Notes: generated by a model from the letters alone, not told the origin. 64,000 bases of DNA from an uncultured Sphingomonas sp. (GCF_913774285.1 NZ_CAJYHX010000033.1:1-64000); one strand, 5' to 3'. Positions 17,403 to 26,029 are shown, counted from the first letter of the stretch. Translations and numbers: made by a program.

Positions 17403-18068
17403 TCACCGCTTGCGCCTCGGCTTGGGGCGCTCGGCGAAGGGATCGCGGGGAATCCCGTCGTCGCTCGCCGCCGCCTTGGCGGGACCGTGCTGGGCTGCGA
17501 CGCAGCGCTGGAGTTCCGCCACCGCCGCGCCGCTGCCGTCCAGCGGCAGCCGTGCCACCGGCGTGGTGCCGCGATCGATGTGCAGCGCCTTGGATCCGGC
17601 GAAGGAGGTCGGAAACTTCGGATCGAACGCCGCGACGAAGCCCTGCTTGCCGTCCGCGACGATGCCGATCGCCTGGTGATTGGGATAGCCGCCCTGGGTG
17701 AGGCGGAACGTCAGCTTCAGCCGGTCCTGCGGGCGGATCGACCAATTCTCGTTGAGTACGGAGAAATGGTTGCTGCCGTCGCGATCCATGCCGAGCAGCA
17801 GCGTGGTGCTGCCGGGCTGGTCGAAGCTGCGGCTGATGAAACAGCCCGATCCGTCCTTGCTGGCGGCGATTGTCCAGTCGCCGAGCTGCTTGGCGGCATA
17901 GCCCTGCGCGGCGGCCGGAAGCGCAGACACCGTGCCGATTCCCAGCACCGCCGCCGCCCGCAGGATCGCACCCCGATGCGATCCCCTGGGGCGCGGCACG
18001 ATGCGGCAGGGCGAGGTTGCTACGATCACATTCGGTTCCCTTAGGTTCGGCTCCATAACGTTCGACAT
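17403..18068 (-). CDS. Exported protein of unknown function
   Basis: A 221-residue protein. Residues of about 30-54 (HRGAILRAAAVLGIGTVSALPAAAQ) look like a signal peptide preceded by an unusually long polar leader, which may mean that the true start is internal. The mature part has a compact beta-rich look: KQLGDWTIAASKDGSGCFISRSF at the start, then repeated short strands, and a basic proline-rich tail ending RPKPRRKR. The motif of an early GDW plus a cysteine is reminiscent of invasion-associated-locus-B-like proteins, but I do not recognise the family with confidence. It sits upstream of the coiled-coil lipoprotein on the same strand with a 139-base gap. Confidence 0.6.
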   Translation of the reverse strand: MSNVMEPNLREPNVIVATSPCRIVPRPRGSHRGAILRAAAVLGIGTVSALPAAAQGYAAKQLGDWTIAASKDGSGCFISRSFDQPGSTTLLLGMDRDGSNHFSVLNENWSIRPQDRLKLTFRLTQGGYPNHQAIGIVADGKQGFVAAFDPKFPTSFAGSKALHIDRGTTPVARLPLDGSGAAVAELQRCVAAQHGPAKAAASDDGIPRDPFAERPKPRRKR

Positions 18069-18234
18069 GCAAAACGGTTCTACGCCGCGGCAACCGGATT
18101 CGCGTCAGGATGGGACAGCGCGTGCGTTGCAAGCGCCGAAGATGCTGCACCGCAAGATAATCCCACCCCTCCCCTAGGTACGTATCGATCTACCCTAGAA
18201 ACGATTTAGTAGTGGTATGGGTATTGCAGAAGTT

Positions 18235-18276
18235 GTACCGTCACGCTGCGCAATCTGTTGCGCGGCGTCTTGGTAC
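18235..18276 (+). promoter_or_regulatory. Long hairpin in the 325-base gap upstream of the rhodopsin gene
   Basis: Two 19-base arms (18235-18253 and 18258-18276) fold around the loop TCTG. Pairing is GTACC with GGTAC, one G-T wobble, two mismatches, then eleven consecutive pairs including one wobble, closing at GCGCAA/TTGCGC. It begins 159 bases before the rhodopsin ATG. A second shorter inverted repeat, CTAGGTA with TACC-CTAG, lies at 18174-18198. No T-run follows the large hairpin, so it is probably not a terminator. The rest of 18069-18393 shows no gene and no convincing promoter hexamers. Confidence 0.6.
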
Positions 18277-18393
18277 ATCAACTGTCCTTAGCCGCAACAG
18301 CCAGCGCCATTCCGGCGTCAACAAGAATGCCTGCTAGACGACGTGTCACAACGACTCGCGCGGCGTTAGCATTCGTCCAAAGGAGAGCACCTG

Positions 18394-19164
18394 ATGGAGA
18401 CCGCAATCGTATCCCCATTTCAGTACTCGCTGATCTACAACGCCTTCTCGTTTACCTTCGCAACGATGGCGGCGGCGACCATTTACCTGTGGTTCGGGCG
18501 ATCCCAGGTGTCCTCCGCCTACAAGAACGCGGTAACGATCTCCGGACTGGTCACGGCAATCGCGGCCTATCATTACTTCCGGATCTTCGAGAGCTGGGAA
18601 TCGGCCTATCATTATCAGAACGGCGTCGTCACCGCGACCGGCATCGCGTTCAACGACGCCTATCGCTATGTCGACTGGCTGCTCACCGTTCCCTTGCTGC
18701 TGATCGAATTGGTGCTGGTGATGCGCCTCTCCCGCGAGGAAACCGTGCAGAAGGGCTGGCGGCTCGGCCTCGCCGCCGCGCTGATGATCGTGCTCGGCTA
18801 TCCGGGCGAGATCGCCGCCGACATTCCCACCCGCGCGCTGTGGGGCACGCTCTCGGCGATTCCGTTCGTCTATATCGTCTGGGAACTGTTCAGCGGCCTG
18901 GGCAAGTCGATCGATCGCCAGCCGGAAGCGGTGCGCGGCCTGGTCAAGCAGGCACGGCTGCTGACCTTCGCATCCTGGGGCTTCTACCCGATCGTCTATA
19001 TGGCGCCCTATGCGCAGATCACCGGCCCCGAGGCGCAGACGGTGATCCAGATCGGCTACACCATCGCCGACCTGGTGGCGAAGGCGGGCGTCGGCCTGCT
19101 GATCTTCGCGATCGCCCAGCGCAAGTCCGAGGTGGAAGGGCACGGCACGCCGCACGCGGCCTGA
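18394..19164 (+). CDS. Light-driven proton-pumping rhodopsin (xanthorhodopsin-like clade)
   Basis: A 256-residue seven-helix retinal protein. Helix C reads RYVDWLLTVPLLLIE: Asp94 is the proton acceptor, Thr98 and Glu105 (proton donor) complete the DTE pattern of outward proton pumps, and Leu102 at the spectral tuning site predicts green absorption. His60 matches the histidine that pairs with the acceptor Asp in proteorhodopsins. Helix G has ADLVAK with Lys230 as the retinal Schiff-base lysine and Asp226 as counter-ion. In helix E, WG (150-151) places Gly151 where bacteriorhodopsin has Trp138; this glycine opens the carotenoid-antenna window in xanthorhodopsin. AAAGGAG lies nine bases before the ATG. 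It is the first gene of an operon with blh. Confidence 0.95.
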   Translation: METAIVSPFQYSLIYNAFSFTFATMAAATIYLWFGRSQVSSAYKNAVTISGLVTAIAAYHYFRIFESWESAYHYQNGVVTATGIAFNDAYRYVDWLLTVPLLLIELVLVMRLSREETVQKGWRLGLAAALMIVLGYPGEIAADIPTRALWGTLSAIPFVYIVWELFSGLGKSIDRQPEAVRGLVKQARLLTFASWGFYPIVYMAPYAQITGPEAQTVIQIGYTIADLVAKAGVGLLIFAIAQRKSEVEGHGTPHAA

Positions 19165-19167
19165 TCC

Positions 19168-20142
19168 GTGACGCCCGCCGGCACACCCGCCCTGGACCCG
19201 GCCCTCCACGGCACCGTTCGGCCCCGCGCCCTCGCGCAGGACCGGGCGGTGCCCGGGCTTTTCTGGCTGGCGGCGATCGCCCTCGCCATCGCCGTTGGCG
19301 CAGGGATGGATTTGGGCGGTCCGCTGGCCACTCAGGCCGGCATGCTGCTAATGCTCGCCGGTGGCCTGCCGCATGGCGGGCACGACCTGCTGGCCGCCCG
19401 GCAGCGCTGGCGGATGCGCGGCGGCGCGCTGGCGTTGTTTCTCGCATGCTATGTCGCCGCTGCCGCCGCGATGGCGCTCGCCTGGTGGGCCGCGCCGCTG
19501 GCGGCAATGCTGGCCTTTCTCGCGCTGGCTGCCTGGCATTTTTCCGAGGATTGGGAGCTGCCGCGCGACCGGCTGCTACGCACGGCCGCGGGTCTGGCGC
19601 CGATCGCCGCGGCGGTGCTGGGGCAGCGGGCAGCCGTAGCGGCGCTGTTCGCGGCGATGACCGATCCGGCGACCGGCCGGCTCGCCGTCGCGCTGGTCAC
19701 CCTGGTCGCGCCGGTCGCGCTGCTGGTGGCGGCGGTGGCGATCGCGGCGGCTTGGCAGGGCGGATCACGCCGCTGGGCCGCCGCCCAAGCCGCCGCGCTG
19801 CTACTGCTCGCGACCGCGCCGCCGACCCTCGCCTTCCCTACCTATTTCGCGCTGCTCCATTCGCGCCGCCACATCATCGCGATCCTCGACGAATTCGGCG
19901 CGCACTGCACGGCGCAACTCCATCCGGGCCTTTCCGCCGCGCTGCTGGCGCTGCTCGCCTGTGCCGGCTGGGCGCTGTTCAGCCCCCGCTTCGTCGATCT
20001 TGCCCATGGCATCGATCCGGCGCTCGCCTTCCAGCTGCTGTCGGTGGTGGCGGTGCCGCACCTGCTGTTCGCGGCGCTCGGTAATCTCAATCGCCCGCGC
20101 GACGGAGACGAATCCCCGCCCAACGCGTACAAGGCGGCATGA
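19168..20142 (+). CDS. blh: Brp/Blh-type beta-carotene 15,15'-dioxygenase (retinal synthesis)
   Basis: A 324-residue polytopic membrane enzyme that cleaves beta-carotene into two retinals, the chromophore of the adjacent rhodopsin. The iron-binding histidine motifs of the family are visible: GGLPHGGHD (His69, His72), AWHFSEDW (His124), LLHSRRH (His231, His235) and VAVPHLLF (His298), each at a helix end. The GTG start at 19168 is three bases after the rhodopsin stop with no clear Shine-Dalgarno, so translation is presumably coupled. Beta-carotene synthesis genes are not in this window. Length matches the family. Confidence 0.92.
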   Translation: MTPAGTPALDPALHGTVRPRALAQDRAVPGLFWLAAIALAIAVGAGMDLGGPLATQAGMLLMLAGGLPHGGHDLLAARQRWRMRGGALALFLACYVAAAAAMALAWWAAPLAAMLAFLALAAWHFSEDWELPRDRLLRTAAGLAPIAAAVLGQRAAVAALFAAMTDPATGRLAVALVTLVAPVALLVAAVAIAAAWQGGSRRWAAAQAAALLLLATAPPTLAFPTYFALLHSRRHIIAILDEFGAHCTAQLHPGLSAALLALLACAGWALFSPRFVDLAHGIDPALAFQLLSVVAVPHLLFAALGNLNRPRDGDESPPNAYKAA

Positions 20143-20363
20143 CCAGCGCTGCCCCGCCCGCCCTGCTCGCCCCCGCGCCTTCGGGCGCGCATGCCACGCT
20201 CCGCATCGGCAAGTCCGTCTCGTTGGAGGCAAGTATCACCACCGGCGGACTGCTCGCCGTGGCCGCCATCGTCGCCAGCGCAGTGCTGGGATCCGCCACG
20301 ATCGTGCGGGCGACGCAGCGCAGCCAAGGCAGGCTCCCGCCCCCGCCGTCCCCGGCGGCGTGA
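20139..20363 (+). CDS. Small single-span membrane protein, third gene of the rhodopsin operon
   Basis: A 74-residue predicted protein whose ATG overlaps the blh stop as ATGA, which is strong evidence that it is translated with it. It has one hydrophobic helix at about 34-54 (TTGGLLAVAAIVASAVLGSATIV), a proline/alanine-rich N-terminal tail and a short basic, proline-rich C-terminus. I do not recognise a family. It might be a subunit or assembly factor of the rhodopsin-Blh pair, but that is an inference from gene order only. It ends six bases before the convergent lepA stop. Confidence 0.6.
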   Translation: MTSAAPPALLAPAPSGAHATLRIGKSVSLEASITTGGLLAVAAIVASAVLGSATIVRATQRSQGRLPPPPSPAA

Positions 20364-20369
20364 GGCGGG

Positions 20370-22178
20370 TTACTCCTCGCCCATCCGCAGTGCCGCGATG
20401 AAGGCTTCCTGCGGGATCTGCACGCTGCCGTACTCGCGCATCCGCTTCTTGCCTTCCTTCTGCTTGTCCAGCAGCTTCCGCTTGCGCGAGGCGTCGCCGC
20501 CATAGCATTTCGCGGTCACGTCCTTGCGCATCGCGGCGATGGTCTCGCGCGCGATCACCTTGCCGCCGATCGCCGCCTGGATCGGGATCTTGAACAGGTG
20601 GCGCGGGATCAGGTCCTTCAGGCGCTCGCACATGCCGCGGCCACGGCTCTCGGCGGTCGAGCGGTGGACGATCATGCTCAGCGCGTCGACCGGCTCATTG
20701 TTGACCAGGATGCCCATCTTGACGAGGTCGCCGGCGCGGTAGCCGATCTGCTCATAGTCGAAGCTCGCATAGCCGCGGCTGATCGACTTAAGGCGATCGT
20801 AGAAGTCGAACACCACTTCGTTGAGCGGCAGCTCATAGGTCAGCTGGGCGCGGCCGCCGACATAGGTGAGGTTCTTCTGGATGCCGCGGCGATCCTGGCA
20901 GAGCTTGAGGATCGGCCCCAGATATTCGTCGGGCATGTAGATCACCGCCTGGATCCAGGGCTCCTGGATCTCCTCGATCCGGTTGGGATCGGGCATGTCG
21001 GCGGGGTTGTGGAGCTCGATCTCCTTGCCCTCGGCCTCGCCGGCCGACTTGGTGAGCTTCATCTTGTAGACCACGCTCGGCGCGGTGGTGATGAGGTCGA
21101 GATCATACTCGCGCATCAGCCGCTCCTGGATGATCTCCAGGTGCAACAGGCCGAGGAAGCCGCAGCGAAAGCCGAAGCCGAGCGCGGCCGAGGTTTCCAT
21201 CTCGAAGCTGAACGACGCGTCGTTGAGGCGCAGCTTGGAGATGCTCTCGCGCAGCTTCTCGAAGTCCGCCGCGTCGACCGGGAACAGGCCGCAGAACACC
21301 ACCGGCTGGACTTCCTTGAAGCCCGGCAGCGGCTCGGCGGCGGGCTTCTTGGCGTCGGTCAGCGTGTCGCCGACGCGGGCCTGGGCCACTTCCTTGATCT
21401 GGGCGGTGATGAAGCCGATCTCACCGGGGCCGAGGTCGGGCAGCTGCTCGATCTTGGGGCGGAAGGCGCCGACGCGGTCGACCAGATGGGTCGTGCCGGT
21501 CTGCATGAACTTGACCTGCTGGCCCTTCTTGATCGAGCCGTCGATCACCCGGACGAGGATTACGACGCCGAGATAGGGGTCGTACCAGCTGTCGACCAGC
21601 ATCGCCTTGAGCGGGGCGTTGGGATCACCCTTGGGCGACGGGATGCGCTCGACGATCGCGTCGAGGATCTCGTCGATGCCGATGCCGCTCTTGGCGCTGG
21701 CGAGGACGGCGTTGGAGGCATCGAGGCCGATCACGTCCTCGATCTCGGCGCGGACCTTCTCGGGCTCGGCCGAGGGCAGGTCGATCTTGTTGATCACGGG
21801 AATGATCTCGTGGTCGTGCTCGATCGACTGGTAGACATTCGCCAGCGTCTGCGCTTCCACGCCTTGCGCCGCGTCCACGACGAGCAGCGCGCCCTCGCAG
21901 GCGGCGAGGCTGCGGCTCACCTCATAGGCGAAGTCGACGTGACCGGGGGTGTCCATCAGGTTGAGGACATGGCCCTTCCATTCCAGGCGCACGGTCTGCG
22001 CCTTGATGGTGATCCCGCGCTCCTTCTCGATGTCCATGTTGTCGAGGACCTGCTCGGACATTTCGCGGTCGGCCAGGCCGCCGGTGCGCTGGATCAATCG
22101 ATCGGCGAGCGTGGACTTGCCGTGGTCGATATGCGCGATGATCGAGAAGTTGCGGATCTTGGTGATGTCGGTTGCCAT
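20370..22178 (-). CDS. lepA: Elongation factor 4 (ribosome back-translocase GTPase)
   Basis: A 602-residue translational GTPase that acts on stalled or mistranslocated ribosomes. G1 AHIDHGKST, the switch region RGITIKAQTVRL, G3 DTPGHVDF, G4 NKIDLPSA and G5 ASAKSGIGI are all intact, followed by the elongation-factor domains and the LepA-specific C-terminal domain (SYDY-like FDYEQIGYRAGDLVKMGILVN, then KDVTAKCYGGDASRKRKLLDKQKEGKKRMR). Length and start (MATDITKIRNFSIIAHIDHG) match the family exactly. It is transcribed alone; a 154-base gap separates it from the divergent CsgG-like gene. Confidence 0.98.
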   Translation of the reverse strand: MATDITKIRNFSIIAHIDHGKSTLADRLIQRTGGLADREMSEQVLDNMDIEKERGITIKAQTVRLEWKGHVLNLMDTPGHVDFAYEVSRSLAACEGALLVVDAAQGVEAQTLANVYQSIEHDHEIIPVINKIDLPSAEPEKVRAEIEDVIGLDASNAVLASAKSGIGIDEILDAIVERIPSPKGDPNAPLKAMLVDSWYDPYLGVVILVRVIDGSIKKGQQVKFMQTGTTHLVDRVGAFRPKIEQLPDLGPGEIGFITAQIKEVAQARVGDTLTDAKKPAAEPLPGFKEVQPVVFCGLFPVDAADFEKLRESISKLRLNDASFSFEMETSAALGFGFRCGFLGLLHLEIIQERLMREYDLDLITTAPSVVYKMKLTKSAGEAEGKEIELHNPADMPDPNRIEEIQEPWIQAVIYMPDEYLGPILKLCQDRRGIQKNLTYVGGRAQLTYELPLNEVVFDFYDRLKSISRGYASFDYEQIGYRAGDLVKMGILVNNEPVDALSMIVHRSTAESRGRGMCERLKDLIPRHLFKIPIQAAIGGKVIARETIAAMRKDVTAKCYGGDASRKRKLLDKQKEGKKRMREYGSVQIPQEAFIAALRMGEE

Positions 22179-22332
22179 GATTCCGCGCGCGTTAGCAGCT
22201 TGGTGAGAAAAGCCAAAGTACCCGATTGTACGGTGTCGCTAGGCCGGGGCGATCCATTCTGTTACGGACGCGGCCGGGGGGCGGTCTTTTCCCACTTCGG
22301 GCCGCCTGGTTGTACAGGGAGGTTTTAGTATC

Positions 22333-23295
22333 ATGATGAAGCAGTTGCTCGGCGCCGCCGGGGCGATGGCGTTGTGCGTGGGCGCGGTCCCCGCGCTCGC
22401 CCAGAGCAAGCCGACCAAGACCCAGCGCACGCAGGAACAGGCGATGCAGGACGTGCCGCATTGCGCACGCAAGCTGGGCACGCTCTCGATCGTCGACGGC
22501 GACGATCCCCGCGGCTGGACGCAATATTCGCTGGCGCCGCCGCAGAAGCTGCTCAAGGTACTGGTGCAGCGTTCGGGCTGCTTCAACCTTGTCGATCGCG
22601 GCTCGGGCCTGCAGGCGGCGCAGCTCGAGCGCAACATCGGCGGCGATCTCGGCCACCAGCGCGGCGCCAATGTCGGCCAGGGCCAGATCAAGGCGGCCGA
22701 CTACGTCCTCGTCGCCGAGGTGCAGGCGTCCAACCGCAACGCAAGCGGCAGCGGCGTGGCCGGTGCGGCCGGCGGCATCATCGGCGGCCCGATCGGCGGC
22801 ATCCTGGGCGGGATCAAGTCGCGTAAGATGGAAGCGAACACCGTCCTCTCGCTGACCAACGTCCGCACCACCGAGACGATCTCGACGCAGGAAGGCTATG
22901 CCTCGAAGAACAGCGTCAGCTGGGGCGCCGGCGGCGGCGTCGGCTTCATCGGCGGCGGCCTGGGCGCGGTCGGCGGCGGCTATGACAATACCGATATCGG
23001 CCGCATCGTGACGCTCGCCTTCATCGATGCCTATTCGAAGATGGTCAACGAGCTCGGCCTGGTCCAGCCGGGTGATGCCGGCACCGCACAGGCGGCGCCG
23101 ACCAAGACTTTCACCGCCCAGGCGCCGGTAGCGATGCGCACCCTGCCTGCCGCGACCGGCAAGGTGATCCGCACGGTGCCCGTCGGCGCGATCCTCTATC
23201 CCACCGGCAAGAAGGACGGCCTGTGGTGGGAAGTCGCCGACGAGAACGACAATGTCGGCTGGGTGCTGAACACCAAGCTTGCTCCGTCGAACTGA
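22333..23295 (+). CDS. Exported CsgG/HfaB-like protein with C-terminal SH3-like domain
   Basis: A 320-residue exported protein with signal peptide MKQLLGAAGAMALCVGAVPALAQ; the ATG codons at 22333 and 22336 are adjacent and GGGAGG lies upstream. The central part, with LLKVLVQRSGCFNLVDRGSGLQAAQLER, a QIKAADYVLVAEV segment, glycine-rich GGIIGGPIGGILGG and TDIGRIVTLAFIDAYSKMV, follows the CsgG fold used in curli and holdfast-anchor export. The last 70 residues (VAMRTLPAATGKVIRTVPVGAILY, WWEVADENDNVGWVLNTKL) form a bacterial SH3 domain. There is no lipobox, unlike true CsgG, and no curli subunit genes are near, so a pore role is not assured. A strong terminator follows. Confidence 0.78.
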   Translation: MMKQLLGAAGAMALCVGAVPALAQSKPTKTQRTQEQAMQDVPHCARKLGTLSIVDGDDPRGWTQYSLAPPQKLLKVLVQRSGCFNLVDRGSGLQAAQLERNIGGDLGHQRGANVGQGQIKAADYVLVAEVQASNRNASGSGVAGAAGGIIGGPIGGILGGIKSRKMEANTVLSLTNVRTTETISTQEGYASKNSVSWGAGGGVGFIGGGLGAVGGGYDNTDIGRIVTLAFIDAYSKMVNELGLVQPGDAGTAQAAPTKTFTAQAPVAMRTLPAATGKVIRTVPVGAILYPTGKKDGLWWEVADENDNVGWVLNTKLAPSN

Positions 23296-23313
23296 TCGGG
23301 CGCTGGTAAAAGA

Positions 23314-23350
23314 AAAAGGGCCGTCGCGGAGACCCCGCGGCGGCCCTTTT
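23314..23350 (+). terminator. Intrinsic terminator after the CsgG-like gene
   Basis: GGGCCGTCGCGG pairs with CCGCGGCGGCCC, with an A-run before and TTTT after the stem; it may work in both directions. Confidence 0.9.
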
Positions 23351-23398
23351 CTGTTGGCGTCCCGTCCGGGAGAAGCACCACCGCGCTCGGCTACCCCC

Positions 23399-23499
23399 GT
23401 CGTCATCCCCGCGAAGGCGGGGATCCATTCGCACTGAGGCCACGGTTCCTGCCCCCAGCGCACAGGGCAATGGATTCCCGCCTTCGCGGGAATGACGGA
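23399..23499. repeat. Palindromic intergenic repeat (GTCATTCCCGCGAAGGCGGG type)
   Basis: Two arms face each other: CGTCATCCCCGCGAAGGCGG with GGATCCATT at the left (about 23400-23428) and the reverse complement AATGGATTCCCGCC, TTCGCGGGAATGACGG at the right (about 23469-23498). Each arm also contains its own small hairpin (CCCGC-GAA-GGCGGG). About 40 unrelated bases lie between. This is the form of the dispersed palindromic elements widespread in proteobacterial intergenic regions; the arms differ by a few bases, so it is not freshly inserted. Confidence 0.75.
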
Positions 23500-23532
23500 G
23501 GTTTTGGACTGCGGTCTCCCCGACACGAAGGC

Positions 23533-23563
23533 GGAGGCCCTCCCCGAACGGGAGAGGGCCTCC
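23533..23563 (-). terminator. Possible terminator of the TonB receptor gene at 23575-25854
   Basis: GGAGGCCCTCCCC pairs with GGGAGAGGGCCTCC with one bulged A. It lies 12 bases beyond the receptor stop on the minus strand. It has no T-run, so its activity is uncertain. Confidence 0.5.
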
Positions 23564-23574
23564 GGCCTACCCGC

Positions 23575-25854
23575 TTACTTGAACTTGCCGCTCAGCGAGA
23601 CACCGAACACGCGCGGCTCGTTGAGCACGGCGGCGCGGTAGTTCTCGATCACGCCCTTGAGGTTCATCTCGTTGGTGAGGTTGCGCACGAAGCCCGCGAT
23701 CTCCCAGGCGTCGTCCGGCGCGGCATAGCCGATCTTCAGGCCCCCTTCGAAGTTGCCGTTCGCGGTGAACTCCTTGGTCTCGTAGAGCACGAAGTTCGTG
23801 TAGCCCTGCAGGTTCCAGTCGGTCGAGACGAACACCCGGCCGCTATTGGCGAGCGGCACGTCGTACCGCGCGTTGAGGCTGAGGTTGTATTCCGGCGCGT
23901 TCGGCAGCGGGTTGCCGTCGATCTTGGCCAGGAACAGCGAGCCCTGCTTGCGCAGCGGATCGAGTACGGTGCAGGTCACCGCGCCGCCGAACGCGCAGAC
24001 CTGCGCCTCGAGGTTCTTGTCGTCGATCTCGCTGTGCAGCAGGCTGAGGCCCGCCTGGATCGAGAGGTTGCGCACCGGCTTCCAGTCGAGATCGGCTTCC
24101 ATGCCATAGGCCTTGGCCTTGTGCGCATTGAGCAGCACGCCGTTGCCGTTCAGGTCGTTGCCGTTCAGCTGAATGTCGTCGACCGTGTAGTAGAAGCCGG
24201 ACAGGTTGAAGCGCAGCGTGCGGCCGATCTGGCTCTTCAGACCCGCTTCCCACGACAGGATCTTCTCCGACGTCGCGGTGGTGAAGTCCGAGTTGAACAC
24301 CGCCGAACGGCCCTGGATGGTCGGCCCACGGAAGCCCTTGGCGACGCGGGCATAGACGCTGAGATCGGGGTTGATCTCGTAGCGCGCGCTCAGGTCCCAG
24401 CTCGGCTGCGTGTCCGAGAGGCGGACATGGCGTCGGCCGGTATAGGTGACCGCATTCGCGATGGTATTTGCCGTCTTCAGCAGGTCCGTGGTCTTGGTGT
24501 CCTCGGTCACGCGGCCACCCGCGGTGATCGTCAGCTTCGGCGTAACCGCATAGCTCGCCTGGCCGAACACCGCCCAGCTGGTGTTCATGTTGTGCAGCCG
24601 CACCCAGTTGTTCGGGTTGTTCGCGGTGCCGCTGAGGAAATAGGCGCGCTGGTAGAAATCGGTGATGTCGCGCGCGTCGAAATACATCGCGCCGACCTGC
24701 CACTTGAGCGGGCGGTTGCCGTTGCTGGCGACGCGGAACTCCTCGGTCCACTGGTCGAGGCCCTTCACCCGGCCCATCGACTCGCCGAAGCCGGCATTGC
24801 CGAAATCGGCCGCCGCACCGCCATCGGTGTCGCCGCGGCTATAGCCCGACAGCGTCTCGTAGCCGGTGATCGAGGTCAGCGTCACGCCGCCCAGATCCCA
24901 GTTGATGTGCACCGAGCCGCCAGCGGTCTTGTAGTTCTGCGGGTTGTCGGCGCCCTCGTCCCAACGCGCGCTGGTGAAGTCGGCGCCGTGGATCTTGTTC
25001 GAGCCCAGGTTCAGCGCGCCGCGGCGGAACACCGTCGCGGTGCCGTCATACCAGCGGGCATGGCCCGAGGCGAGGATCGACAGCGTCTCGCTCGGCGTGG
25101 CGAGCAGCTGCAGGCGCACGTCCTTCTCGTTGAAGCCGCCGGCGGCATCCTTGCGGCCGACGCGCGTGCCGTCGGCGCTCGGGCCGGTATAGCTGTTGTC
25201 GATATAATCGTCGCGGTGCTGGTAGAGTCCCGAAACGCGGAAGGCGAGCTTGTCCTGAATGATCGGACCGCCGACGCCCGCATCGACGTTGACGCTGTTA
25301 TAGCTGCCATAGCTGGCGGTGCCGCGGCCCTCGAACTGCTGCGAGGGGCGGATCGAATCGAACTTGATGATGCCGGCGGTGGTGTTGCGACCGAACAGCG
25401 AGCCCTGGGGACCGCGCAGCACTTCGATCTGGTTCACGTCGAACACCGGGTTCGACTTCATCACGACGTGCTCAAGGACGATGTCGTCCTGGATGATCGA
25501 GACCGGCTGCGACGCGCCAAGGTAGAAATCGACGTTGCCCAGACCGCGAATATAGAAGCGAGGGAAGATGCGGCCGGTCGAGGATTCGACGTACAGGCCC
25601 GGCACCTTGCCCGAGAGCGCGAGCAGCGTGTCGTCGCCGCCGGCGGTATAGTCGCGCGCCTGCGACGCCGGCAATACCGCGACCGAGAGCGGCACGTCCT
25701 GCTGGTTTTCCGGGCGACGCTCGGCAGTGACGACGATTTCGCTCAGGCCGTCATTGCCCTGCGTATCCTGGGCGAAGGCGGCGTCGGCGGTGAACAGCGC
25801 GCCAAGGGCGGCGCCGATCAGCAGGCTGCGCTTGTCGCGCGCGAGATTCAGCAT
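23575..25854 (-). CDS. TonB-dependent outer-membrane receptor, near nicotinamide riboside salvage genes
   Basis: A 759-residue receptor with a signal peptide (RSLLIGAALGALFTADAAFAQ), a TonB box region (SEIVVTAERRPENQQDVPLSVAVLP), a plug with SSTGRIFPRFYIRGLGNVDFYLG and QIEVLRGPQGSLFGRNTTAGIIKF, and a barrel ending VFGVSLSGKFK. The LRGPQGTLFGRN-type plug and the RYEINPDLSVYARVAKGFRGPT segment place it in the large sphingomonad receptor class. It lies 175 bases downstream of the nadR-like gene on the same strand, so it may belong to the pnuC-nadR transcript and import a pyridine nucleotide precursor across the outer membrane; this is inference from position. The 175-base gap itself holds no further gene. 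Confidence 0.9.
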   Translation of the reverse strand: MLNLARDKRSLLIGAALGALFTADAAFAQDTQGNDGLSEIVVTAERRPENQQDVPLSVAVLPASQARDYTAGGDDTLLALSGKVPGLYVESSTGRIFPRFYIRGLGNVDFYLGASQPVSIIQDDIVLEHVVMKSNPVFDVNQIEVLRGPQGSLFGRNTTAGIIKFDSIRPSQQFEGRGTASYGSYNSVNVDAGVGGPIIQDKLAFRVSGLYQHRDDYIDNSYTGPSADGTRVGRKDAAGGFNEKDVRLQLLATPSETLSILASGHARWYDGTATVFRRGALNLGSNKIHGADFTSARWDEGADNPQNYKTAGGSVHINWDLGGVTLTSITGYETLSGYSRGDTDGGAAADFGNAGFGESMGRVKGLDQWTEEFRVASNGNRPLKWQVGAMYFDARDITDFYQRAYFLSGTANNPNNWVRLHNMNTSWAVFGQASYAVTPKLTITAGGRVTEDTKTTDLLKTANTIANAVTYTGRRHVRLSDTQPSWDLSARYEINPDLSVYARVAKGFRGPTIQGRSAVFNSDFTTATSEKILSWEAGLKSQIGRTLRFNLSGFYYTVDDIQLNGNDLNGNGVLLNAHKAKAYGMEADLDWKPVRNLSIQAGLSLLHSEIDDKNLEAQVCAFGGAVTCTVLDPLRKQGSLFLAKIDGNPLPNAPEYNLSLNARYDVPLANSGRVFVSTDWNLQGYTNFVLYETKEFTANGNFEGGLKIGYAAPDDAWEIAGFVRNLTNEMNLKGVIENYRAAVLNEPRVFGVSLSGKFK

Positions 25855-26029
25855 TGGTTTTCCCCGAATGGATATCTTGGTCTTCTGTATGGACGGCGCG
25901 CGAGAACGCAGCCCGGCCTTTCGCCGGCTGTCCTAACGACTTGATCCGTAGTTCCCCGTTGCCGTCGGGGGCGGCGCTAGGCTTGGATTGTGAACTTCCT
26001 GTGACGGAATTCCGGCCGTTGCCGGTTCC

